Of a stretch of DNA of 48,624 nucleotides, positions 35,622 through 42,918 are shown in pieces. The notes below the pieces were generated by a model, which did not search any database, had not been told where the DNA came from, and worked only from the letters and a program-made list of their open reading frames with translations. This DNA is from Verrucomicrobiota bacterium (lineage in GTDB: Bacteria; Verrucomicrobiota; Verrucomicrobiia; Limisphaerales; CAIMTB01): positions 1-48,624 of the forward strand of contig CAUJJW010000235.1 of the NCBI GenBank assembly GCA_963205105.1, given 5' to 3'. Position numbers and translations under genes: made by a program. Positions within the stretch are counted from its first letter, which is position 1; each line of letters starts with the position of its first letter.

Positions 35622-35694
35622 GTTCATGGAGTGCCCTGTTCGAAATCGACCTGCCCACAGACCATGAACCAGGACGGATTCCGGGGGGCGGGTA
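35622..35694 (+). repeat. Direct repeat copy B (with G-rich hairpin)
   Basis: GTTCGAAATCGACCTGCCCAC...CATGAACC...GATTCCGGGGGGCGGG is a second copy of 35262-35333, about 360 bp away, on the other side of the palindromic element. It also begins with GGTTCATGGAG, shared with the block near 29080. Confidence 0.7.
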
Positions 35695-35721
35695 GCCCGC
35701 CATGCCATCATCGTTCGGGGT

Positions 35722-35872
35722 GCATCTCCCTGTTGTCGGAGGACACAGCCATCGTTCCGACAGGATGAAGCGCCGTTGTGCCTGGGTTCCTAAGCATCCT
35801 GTTCATCCTGTGCATCCTGTCCAAAACCCTCCGATGCTTGGATCTCCCATCCACAACTCCGAGATGCGCCCT
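35722..35872 (+). repeat. Dispersed repeat family, copy 1
   Basis: It runs from GCATCTCCCTGTTGTCGG through GACAGGATGA, GCATCCTGTTCATCCTG, CAAAACCCTCCGATGC and CCCATCCACAACTC to GCGCCCT. A second copy in the same orientation is at 41834-42003. Internal GACAGGATGA and TCATCCTGTC-type segments are inverted to each other. Confidence 0.85.
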
Positions 35873-35926
35873 CGTTCGCCCATCTCGCGGCTTGAGCCTT
35901 GCCCGGTCGTGGCTACAGTCGCCGGG

Positions 35927-36085
35927 ATGAAATTCGTCGCGGCGATGTTCGTGATTCTGGTGATCTCCCTGGTGCTGTGCGGGGGGATCTGGGCCGCCTC
36001 CCATGGGCACGGCATCTGGTTTCTGGTGCTGGGCGTGATCGGTTTCCTGACCCTGTTCATCCGGTACGGTTGCCAGTCCCATTAA
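35927..36085 (+). CDS. Small two-helix membrane protein
   Basis: A 52-residue protein of two hydrophobic helices (about 3-24, FVAAMFVILVISLVLCGGIW; about 30-46, IWFLVLGVIGFLTLFIR) with a short His/Gly turn and a Cys near the end. It is outside the repeats, starts with a plain ATG, and its last 29 bp overlap the end of the convergent membrane-protein gene at 36057. Function unknown. Confidence 0.55.
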   Translation: MKFVAAMFVILVISLVLCGGIWAASHGHGIWFLVLGVIGFLTLFIRYGCQSH

Positions 36086-36848
36086 GGGAACCATCCCTGT
36101 CCGCGGCGATGGCGCGACCCACCATGGCCGCCAACACCACTTCCTTGAGCTTCCAGGTCACCGCCATCGCCATCGCCACCGGCACCAGGATCAGCAGCAA
36201 CAGGATGGCCTGACGCCCCAGTCCCAGGGGTTGTCTCGGTATCTCCAGAAACTCCGAAAGGTGCCCTGGCGCAATCCGCCAATAGAGGGTCACCGACACC
36301 CCGGCGAGGACCGTCACCACGTAGGCCGTCAAGCCACGGAACAGACTGGCGTCCCCGCGCACCGTGTCATCGGGCATCATCGCCGCCAATCGTTCCAGGG
36401 TGTCGAGCAGCGCCACGAGGAAGACCAGGGAAACCACCAGGAGCAAGGCCACCGCCCGGGCGAAGAAATCCATGGAAGGCACCCGGCTCCACAGGAAGAG
36501 GAACGGCGACAACCCCACCACCAGCAGGGCCAGCATTTGGCTGCGAAACAGGGAGCTTCGCCAGATGCGTTCACCCGGACGGTAGGAGCTCATGCGGAAA
36601 AGCCCGTAGAGCGCCAAGCCGGCGGCCACCGTCGGTAGGACGAGATCGTACAGCGTGGGGATGATGGCGAGGAAGTGTCTGGCAAACGCCAGCAAGGCGA
36701 GTGGCAGAGCCCAGAACAGAGCCGACAACCCCCGCAACACCCCGGAGAGCCCCGCCAGGGCATCGCCACCACCACCCGAGGCACCCCTCCATCCCCGGGT
36801 GCGGGGCGCGGATCTCGGATCGGCGTCGGTGGGATCGGACGCGGTCAA
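36057..36848 (-). CDS. Polytopic membrane protein of unknown function, coupled to speA
   Basis: A 263-residue protein with a polar Gly-rich N terminus (about 1-40) and about six hydrophobic helices (for example LSALFWALPLALLAF, AVALLLVVSLVFLVALL, LLLLILVPVAMAMAV). It starts with TTG at 36848, overlapping the speA stop as TTGA, so it depends on speA translation. I do not recognise the family. Polyamine transport is suggested only by position. The last 29 bp overlap a small convergent gene. Confidence 0.72.
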   Translation of the reverse strand: MTASDPTDADPRSAPRTRGWRGASGGGGDALAGLSGVLRGLSALFWALPLALLAFARHFLAIIPTLYDLVLPTVAAGLALYGLFRMSSYRPGERIWRSSLFRSQMLALLVVGLSPFLFLWSRVPSMDFFARAVALLLVVSLVFLVALLDTLERLAAMMPDDTVRGDASLFRGLTAYVVTVLAGVSVTLYWRIAPGHLSEFLEIPRQPLGLGRQAILLLLILVPVAMAMAVTWKLKEVVLAAMVGRAIAADRDGSLNGTGNRTG

Positions 36849-38782
36849 GACCCCAGGTAGGTGTAGTCCTTCAATCCGCGCTCATAATCATCGAGCAGGC
36901 GCATGGCCTCACTCGGTTTGAGCCGGTCGGATTTGATGGCCGCATCCATCTGCGCCTTCATCTGGCGCTTCAGCTCGTTTTCGTCGTACTGCACCGAGGT
37001 CAGCGTCTGGGCGATGGTGGAGCCTTCAATCACATCCTCCACGTAGTAGCCGGCCGGTTCGTCGGGTTCGAGAAACACGTGCAGTTCGTTGACCCGGCCG
37101 AAGAGGTTGTGCAGGTCCCCCATGATGTCCTGGTAGGCACCCATCAGGAAGAACCCGAGGTAGTACGGTTCCGGGGTCTGGCCGTTCTGACGGAGGGTGT
37201 GCACCGGCAACGTGTCCCGCACATCCCGCAGGTCGATGAACTTGTTGATCTGACCGTCGGAATCACAAGTGATGTCCACCAGCGTGGTCTCCCGGTCGGG
37301 CCGCTCTTCCAGGCGATCAATGGGCATGATCGGGAACAACTGGCCCAAAGCCCAATGATCGAGCAACGACTGGAACACGGAGAAATTGCAGAGGTACTGG
37401 TCGCCCAGGCTGTCCTCCAGTTTCCGGATTTCCTCCGGAATGTAGGCCTGACCGCGGAAGGTGGCGACGACCGCCTGGCTGATCTGCCAGTACAAGCCCT
37501 CGATCTTCGCCTTATCCTGCAGCTCCATCAGGCCCAGGACGAACATGTTGTGCGCGTCCTCCCGGCGCTCGGCCGCATCATGGAACGCCTCCAGCTTGTT
37601 CAGGCGCTGGAGGTTCTTCTTGATGTCGATCAGTTCGCGCACCAGGGGATGCTCGTTGTCTCCGAAGGTCAGCTTGTCGGTCAGGCCGGTCTTGTGAATG
37701 GAACCGAACACTTCGACCACCAGCACGCTGTGGTGCGCCACGATGGCCCGGCCGCTCTCGCTCACGATGTCCGGGTGGGGGACCTTCTCGGCGTTACAGA
37801 CATCGGCCACGTAATAGACGATGTCGTTGGCGTATTCCTGAAGGGAGTAATTCGTCGAACTGTCGAAAGCCGAATGGCTGCCGTCGTAATCGACGCCCAG
37901 CCCGCCGCCCACGTCCAGATAAGCGATTTCGAAGCCCAGTTTCCGCAGCTTGGCATAGTACCGCGCCGCTTCCTGGACCGCTTTCTTGACCGTGAGAATG
38001 TCCGGGACCTGGGAGCCGATGTGGAAATGCAGGAGTTTGAACGCCTGCCCAAGGCCCTCCGCCTTCAGCATCTCGCACGCGGCCAGGATCTCGACGGTGC
38101 TGAGGCCGAACTTCGCGTTCTCACCACCGCTTTCCGCCCATTTGCCGGCACCTTTGGCCAGCAATCGGACCCGGATGCCCACCATGGGTTCGACCCCCAT
38201 CTGGCGCGAAATCGTGATGATCTGGCGGAGTTCCTCCAGCTTCTCGACCACCATGATGACCTGCTTGCCCAGTTTGATGCCGAGCAGCGCCATCCGGATG
38301 AAGGCCGAATCCTTGTAACCGTTGCAGATGATCAGCCCGCCCACCTGGTCCTGGAGCGCCAACGCCGCGAACATCTCCGGCTTGCTCCCCACTACCAGGC
38401 CGAAATTGTAGGCCTTGCCCGCCTCCAGGATCTCTTCCACGACCTCGCGGAGCTGGTTCACCTTGATCGGGAACACGCCCCGGTAACGCCCCTGGTAGCT
38501 GAATTCCGTAATCGCCGTCCGGAAGGCCTCGTTGATCGCCTGAACCCGATGCCGGAGGATGTCCTGGAACCGGATCAGCAGCGGGAATTTGAGCCCCCGC
38601 CCCCGCGCCTCCCCCATGACATCGGTGATGTCCACCGAGGCCCCTTTGTCATGCAACGGGCGGGCCACCACATGCCCCTCCTCGCTGATGTCAAAGTAGC
38701 CGGCCCCCCAGCGATCAATGTTATAAAGGGAACGCGCTTCCCCGATGCTCCACTTGGGAGCCGCAGACGAAGATTCACTCAT
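36845..38782 (-). CDS. speA: Biosynthetic arginine decarboxylase SpeA
   Basis: Converts arginine to agmatine, the first step of the agmatine route to putrescine and spermidine. It has 645 residues, normal for SpeA. The PLP lysine is in GVFPIKVNQ (Lys107). Other fold-III decarboxylase blocks: LLKFHIGSQ-like LLHFHIGSQVPDI, YLDVGGGLGVDYDG, SESGRAIVAHHSV and ITCDSDGQINKFID. The ATG at 38782 (MSESSSAAPKWSIGEARSLY) matches the usual SpeA start; the frame stays open upstream but with no conserved sequence. The downstream membrane protein overlaps by 4 bp. No speB or aguA is in the window. Confidence 0.93.
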   Translation of the reverse strand: MSESSSAAPKWSIGEARSLYNIDRWGAGYFDISEEGHVVARPLHDKGASVDITDVMGEARGRGLKFPLLIRFQDILRHRVQAINEAFRTAITEFSYQGRYRGVFPIKVNQLREVVEEILEAGKAYNFGLVVGSKPEMFAALALQDQVGGLIICNGYKDSAFIRMALLGIKLGKQVIMVVEKLEELRQIITISRQMGVEPMVGIRVRLLAKGAGKWAESGGENAKFGLSTVEILAACEMLKAEGLGQAFKLLHFHIGSQVPDILTVKKAVQEAARYYAKLRKLGFEIAYLDVGGGLGVDYDGSHSAFDSSTNYSLQEYANDIVYYVADVCNAEKVPHPDIVSESGRAIVAHHSVLVVEVFGSIHKTGLTDKLTFGDNEHPLVRELIDIKKNLQRLNKLEAFHDAAERREDAHNMFVLGLMELQDKAKIEGLYWQISQAVVATFRGQAYIPEEIRKLEDSLGDQYLCNFSVFQSLLDHWALGQLFPIMPIDRLEERPDRETTLVDITCDSDGQINKFIDLRDVRDTLPVHTLRQNGQTPEPYYLGFFLMGAYQDIMGDLHNLFGRVNELHVFLEPDEPAGYYVEDVIEGSTIAQTLTSVQYDENELKRQMKAQMDAAIKSDRLKPSEAMRLLDDYERGLKDYTYLGS

Positions 38783-38824
38783 TTCGGAAGAGACTTCTGC
38801 GGGTGCAAAACGGCGGCCACTATA

Positions 38825-38858
38825 ACCGGGCGTCCCTTGAAAGCAATGCACGCCCGGT
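38825..38858. promoter_or_regulatory. Inverted repeat in the speA / Nif3 divergent gap
   Basis: ACCGGGCGT (38825-38833) and ACGCCCGGT (38850-38858) form a perfect 9-bp inverted repeat with a 16-bp spacer, 43 bp upstream of the speA start. Half-sites are about two and a half helical turns apart. It could be an operator or, as RNA, a leader stem. Confidence 0.45.
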
Positions 38859-38930
38859 GAAATCTGCCGGATATTTTCGTCGGTTTCCTGCATTCCACCA
38901 CAACCCAAAATCCGCTTCGCTTCCTGGGCC

Positions 38931-39692
38931 ATGCGCCATGTCCCACTCCAACGCCTCGTCGAGTGCTGCGACAGCACCCTGCGGGTTCACGCCTTCAAAG
39001 ACTGGGACGGCGCCGTCAATGGTCTCCAGGTCCAGAATTCCGGCCCCATCTCGCGCATCGCCGCCGCCGTCGACGCCCGCCTCACCACCCTCCGCCTCGC
39101 CGCCGATGCCGGCGCCCAGCTTCTCATCGTCCATCACGGACTTTTCTGGAGTCCCACCCACCCCTGGACGGGTCCCCGTCACGATTTGATCCGGTTGCTT
39201 GTCGAGCGCGACCTCGCGGTCTACAGCGCGCACCTGCCCCTCGACGCCCATCCCACCCTGGGAAACAGCGCCCTGCTCGCCCGGGAGTTGGGACTGAAAC
39301 GGCTGATCCCGTTTTTCGAGGCCAAAGGCCAGGAGATCGGCTTCCGGGCCAACGCCCGGATCACTCGGGAAAAGTTGGTCCAGCGCCTCGCACAAGCCAC
39401 CGGCACCACCCCCATCCTTCTTCCAGGTGGCCCCTCCGCCTGCCGCAACATCGGGGTGGTTACCGGCGGGGCTGGCGCCGAGATCCGGGACGCGGCCCGG
39501 GCCGGGGTGGACACTTTCATCACCGGCGAAGGCCCCCATTGGACCGCCGCCCTGGCGGATGAACTCGGCATCAACGTCCTCTATGCCGGCCACTATGCGA
39601 CCGAAACGTTCGGGGTAAAGGCTCTCGCAGCTCTTCTGTCCCGTCGCTTCCGCATTCCCTGGCACTTTATCGACTGCCCCACCGGGCTTTGA
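38931..39692 (+). CDS. Nif3-like dinuclear metal-centre protein
   Basis: A 253-residue NIF3/DUF34 protein. Metal ligands are visible in LLIVHHGLFW (His68, His69), in SAHLPLDAHP, and in the closing YAGHYATETFGV, with GEGPHW earlier. The family forms toroidal hexamers with two metal ions; a hydrolase or metal-chaperone role is proposed, but function is unsettled. It is divergent from speA across 148 bp and converges with the methyltransferase gene (7 bp). Confidence 0.9.
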   Translation: MRHVPLQRLVECCDSTLRVHAFKDWDGAVNGLQVQNSGPISRIAAAVDARLTTLRLAADAGAQLLIVHHGLFWSPTHPWTGPRHDLIRLLVERDLAVYSAHLPLDAHPTLGNSALLARELGLKRLIPFFEAKGQEIGFRANARITREKLVQRLAQATGTTPILLPGGPSACRNIGVVTGGAGAEIRDAARAGVDTFITGEGPHWTAALADELGINVLYAGHYATETFGVKALAALLSRRFRIPWHFIDCPTGL

Positions 39693-39699
39693 AGCGGTC

Positions 39700-40719
39700 C
39701 TAACCGGAAGCCTTCGCCGCCCGCCGCGCGAACACGAACTGGTTGGAGGTCTGTCCGCCCAGCTTCGACCACACCAGGTCGAGAACATAGAACGCCCCCA
39801 CCACCGGCAGGCTCTTCAGGTTCATGAATTCCCAGAACGACGTTCCCCGCTCGATGGAATTCAGACCGAGAGCATTCCGGAAGCTGATGATCCAGAAAGC
39901 GATTGAGGGCGTGCAGCCCTGCCGTTCGATCGCGTAGCCACTCTCGCGCAGGATTTGGGCCAGGGATTTCAGGCTGAATAGGTGAAAATGCCGCGGGATG
40001 TGGTAACCGCCCCAGTACCGTTTGCGAAACAGCCAGTAATCCCAACCGCCGCGGTTGGGCGTGTCGATCACCAGAATCCCGCCGGGCGACAGTTTCCGTT
40101 CTACCAGACGCAGCGCCGCCCGCGGGTCCCGCAGATGCTCGATCAACTGGCGCATGATGATGAGGTCATGGCCGCCATCGCGCAGCGCCGAGACGTCGGT
40201 CTCCACGTTGCCCGTGACACAACGAAGCCCCGCCGTCTCCGCCTGCTTCAACACCGCGGCGTCGAATTGAAAATCCAGGCAGATCGCTTCGACCGGTTCG
40301 GACCGCCCCCGGGAGAACACTTCCTTCAGCTTGATCAGGCGAGTCAGGTTGCCTCCGCCAATGTCCACCACCGACCGGACCTCGCGGTCCCCCAGGTCCC
40401 GGCGAAGGCGCTCGGCGTCCTTCACCATTTTCCCCTCCACCACCGGTCCCTCCATGTAGATCGGGGACCGCGGGTTCACCGTGTAGTACCAGCTGGGGTA
40501 CAACGCAGGCACCTCGGCGACCTCCGGCAGCGGATGGATCCAGACGTGGCCGCAGGCGTCACAGGAAACCAGCGACCACTGCCCTTCCCGGCAGCGGTAC
40601 TCAAAATCGGGCGCGTGGACCACAGTCGTGGCGTTGCTCCGACCGCAAATAAGGCAGACCGGGTCCGGGGCTTGAGCCACGGAACCGGTCCCTGAACGAC
40701 GAACGCGAGAGTCAGCCAC
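39700..40719 (-). CDS. Class I SAM methyltransferase with N-terminal zinc ribbon
   Basis: A 339-residue protein with GTG start. The N-terminal Cys pairs CLICG (about 18-22) and CDACGHVWIHP (about 53-63) form a zinc ribbon. The Rossmann domain has VVDIGGGNLTRLIKL (about 115-130), LIIMRQLIEHLRDPRAAL and GGILVIDTPNRGG. This layout resembles methyltransferases of sugar or cell-surface glycan pathways (C-methyltransferase type), though the substrate is not evident. It starts 5 bp after the stop of the sugar-binding lipoprotein gene, so they share a transcript. Confidence 0.82.
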   Translation of the reverse strand: MADSRVRRSGTGSVAQAPDPVCLICGRSNATTVVHAPDFEYRCREGQWSLVSCDACGHVWIHPLPEVAEVPALYPSWYYTVNPRSPIYMEGPVVEGKMVKDAERLRRDLGDREVRSVVDIGGGNLTRLIKLKEVFSRGRSEPVEAICLDFQFDAAVLKQAETAGLRCVTGNVETDVSALRDGGHDLIIMRQLIEHLRDPRAALRLVERKLSPGGILVIDTPNRGGWDYWLFRKRYWGGYHIPRHFHLFSLKSLAQILRESGYAIERQGCTPSIAFWIISFRNALGLNSIERGTSFWEFMNLKSLPVVGAFYVLDLVWSKLGGQTSNQFVFARRAAKASG

Positions 40720-40724
40720 GCGAT

Positions 40725-41777
40725 TTACTTCAGGTACTTGTTGAGAGGCGGCTCGAGCAGTTCCTTCACCGCGGCCTCGTTCATGTTCGCCTGAGTGACC
40801 AGCGTCACACCGGTATCGATGCGCTTGGGCACCGCCTCACCCTTCAGATGTTTGACCAGCGTGATGACCCCTTCGTAGCCCATCTTCAGGGGATTCTGAA
40901 CCACCAGACCCTGGATGTCGCCGGAACGAAGGTCCGCCACCGCCTGAGCGCCGGTATCGAATCCGATCATCTTCACTTTCCCGCCCGCGAGACCCAGGTC
41001 GCGCAGGGCCTTCGCCATGCCGACGGTGACGGACTCATTCGGGGTGAACACCCCGTTCACTTCGCGGCCAAACCGGTTCAACAGGTTCTGCGCCGCCTGG
41101 TACGACGTTTCGCGGGTCGCCCCGGCGTACTGGTCGCTGGAAATCACCTTGATGCCGGGAAACTTCTGGATCGCATCCAGGAATCCGGCTTCACGGGCCT
41201 CGGTGCTCGCCGATCCGACCGCGTACCGCAGCAGGATGACGTTCCCTTTTTCACCCAGGAGCTTGCCCAGATCCTCGCCTGCCATCTGGCCGCCCCTGAA
41301 ATTGTCGGTGGCCACGAAGCTCGCGTATTTGTCGGTCTTCAGGTCCGAGTCGATGATCACCACCGGAATGCCGGCACCAGCAGTGGTCTCCACCGGTGTC
41401 ACCAAGGCCTGGGAATCCAGCGGCGCCAACACCATGCCGGACACCCGGCGGCTGGTGAAATTTTCGACCACCTGGATCTGCTGGTCGCGATCGTCTTCGC
41501 GCAGCGGTCCCTTCCAGATCACCTGAACCGGAGTGCCTGCCGCGTTGAGTTCCTGTTCGGCCTTGCGCGCTCCCGCCTCAATCGAACGCCAGAACTCATG
41601 GATCGTGCCCTTGGGAATCACCGCCACCGTGTACGACTTGGCCGCTCCACCACCGCCGCCTGCCGCCGGGGTGCTGGTCCCACCCGCTGATCCCCCCGCC
41701 CCACCGCCGCCATCCCCACAACCCGCCAGCATCGCAGCAACGACAATGAGACCGAGGACCCGACAAAGTGGCTTCAT
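40725..41777 (-). CDS. RbsB-like sugar ABC transporter substrate-binding lipoprotein
   Basis: A 350-residue periplasmic binding protein of the ribose/galactose class (Peripla_BP_4). Lipobox MLAGC with Cys20, then a 25-residue Gly/Ser/Ala-rich linker, then the two-lobe domain: YTVAVIPKGTIHEFW, VSGMVLAPLDSQAL, VVIIDSDLKTDKYASFVATDN, GVFTPNESVTVGMA and KMIGFDTGAQAV. The chemistry of the sugar site (Asp/Asn/Phe) is present in outline. No permease or ATPase gene is adjacent; instead a methyltransferase follows by 5 bp. The long linker may let it extend from the membrane. Ligand unknown. Confidence 0.88.
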   Translation of the reverse strand: MKPLCRVLGLIVVAAMLAGCGDGGGGAGGSAGGTSTPAAGGGGGAAKSYTVAVIPKGTIHEFWRSIEAGARKAEQELNAAGTPVQVIWKGPLREDDRDQQIQVVENFTSRRVSGMVLAPLDSQALVTPVETTAGAGIPVVIIDSDLKTDKYASFVATDNFRGGQMAGEDLGKLLGEKGNVILLRYAVGSASTEAREAGFLDAIQKFPGIKVISSDQYAGATRETSYQAAQNLLNRFGREVNGVFTPNESVTVGMAKALRDLGLAGGKVKMIGFDTGAQAVADLRSGDIQGLVVQNPLKMGYEGVITLVKHLKGEAVPKRIDTGVTLVTQANMNEAAVKELLEPPLNKYLK

Positions 41778-41833
41778 GGGAAGGACGGTAGGGAATCCAA
41801 CACCCGGGTTTCAACGGCAAGTTATGCCAGGGC

Positions 41834-42003
41834 GCATCAACGTGTTGTCGGAGAACACGACCTTCTTTTCGACAGGATGAACACGATGAACAGGATGAAA
41901 TGCCGTCACGCTTGGGTTTCTGAGCATCCGGTTCATCCTGTTCATCCTGTCTAAAACCCTCCCATGCCTGGTTGACCCATCCACAACTCGCAGATACGCC
42001 CTT
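41834..42003 (+). repeat. Dispersed repeat family, copy 2
   Basis: Matches 35722-35872 in the same order, with about 18 extra bases (ACACGATGAACAGGATGA) after GACAGGATGA. It fills most of the gap between the binding-protein gene and the WalJ-like gene and ends exactly at the stop codon of the latter. Internal segments GACAGGATGAACACGATG and CATCCGGTTCATCCTGTTC are imperfect inverted repeats. Confidence 0.85.
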
Positions 42004-42797
42004 TATGCCGGGGCACCCAGGGTGAGCGTGGCGCACGGACGCTCCTGGCTGGTGTTTTCCAGTTGAATGTGGGTGGCACCCAGGATCTTCAGCTTCTCCG
42101 CCACCGCTCGATACGCCAGTTCGGGTCGATTGCAATCACGGCTCAGGTGACCCAGGTAGATCCTCGACAGCGACGCCGATGCCACTTCCACCGCCACTTC
42201 GGCCGCTGCGTCGTTGGAGAGATGCCCGTGCCGGCTGAGAATGCGTTGTTTCGTCGACCACGGCCGTTTGGTGTCCTCCTGGAGCAACTTCATGTCGTGG
42301 TTGGCTTCAAGGACCAGGGCATGGGCCGGGCGGACACGTTCGAGCACCAACTTGGTCGCGTGCCCCAGATCGGTGAGAAACCCCACGTTGCCGAAACTCG
42401 ATCGGAACAGAAAACCCACCGGATCCTGGGCGTCGTGGGGAACCGAGAAGGTCTCGACCGTGACATCGCCGATCTCAAACACCGCGCCCGTCTGGAACAC
42501 CGCGGCTTTCAACCGGCAGCCCAGCGCCGACTCCGCCGCTTCGCGGGTGAGGCGATTGCAATACACCGGGACGTCGAGCTTCTTGGCCAGTACGCCGAGT
42601 CCCTGGATGTGGTCGCCGTGTTCGTGGGTCACCAGAATGCCCGTCAGCGTTTCGGGACTTCGCCCAATACCCGCCAACCGCTCCCGGATCTGTTTTCCGC
42701 TGAACCCGGCATCAATGAGCAGGCGCGCTCCAGGCGTCTCCAGGTAGGCGCAATTGCCCCCGCTACCACTTCCCAAAATCGTGAACTGCACGGACAC
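42003..42797 (-). CDS. WalJ/YycJ-like metallo-beta-lactamase fold hydrolase
   Basis: A 264-residue cytosolic MBL-fold protein. FTILGSGSGGNCAYLE at the N terminus and VTHEHGDH (His58, His60, Asp62, His63) are the two leading motifs; FLTDLGHA and LEANHD continue the metal site, with the final SRIYLGHLSRDCN. The match to WalJ (YycJ), which is linked to cell-wall control and has exonuclease-like relatives, is good. No walRK genes are adjacent. The 121 bases between it and the next gene show nothing notable. Confidence 0.88.
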   Translation of the reverse strand: MSVQFTILGSGSGGNCAYLETPGARLLIDAGFSGKQIRERLAGIGRSPETLTGILVTHEHGDHIQGLGVLAKKLDVPVYCNRLTREAAESALGCRLKAAVFQTGAVFEIGDVTVETFSVPHDAQDPVGFLFRSSFGNVGFLTDLGHATKLVLERVRPAHALVLEANHDMKLLQEDTKRPWSTKQRILSRHGHLSNDAAAEVAVEVASASLSRIYLGHLSRDCNRPELAYRAVAEKLKILGATHIQLENTSQERPCATLTLGAPA

Positions 42798-42918
42798 CGC
42801 GACAGGTTAGCCGCCCGGCCCACCGGGGTCACCTGAGGATCCGTGCCCCGCGTGGTTTTCTCAGTTCGAGCTTGTCGCATCGCGCCGACTGCGGTGCGCC
42901 GTTCGTACCCGAGGCCGG

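Larger units (their letters stand above)
35017..35926. other. 910-bp gene-free region filled with dispersed repeats
   Basis: It holds the promoter region of the secreted-protein gene (right of 35016, minus strand; no clear -35/-10), direct repeats at 35262-35333 and 35622-35694, a large palindromic element at 35419-35600, and a dispersed repeat copy at 35722-35872. Open frames here have repeat-derived, Arg/Pro/Gly-rich translations and are not called as genes. Confidence 0.7.

Noticed and set aside
35073..35711. Open frames of 60-144 codons in the repeat-rich gap
   Set aside because: They overlap direct and inverted repeats and lack start signals or recognisable protein features.
36701..38860. 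719-codon open frame opposite speA
   Set aside because: Exact antisense of speA codons with no motif of its own; a GC-rich mirror frame.
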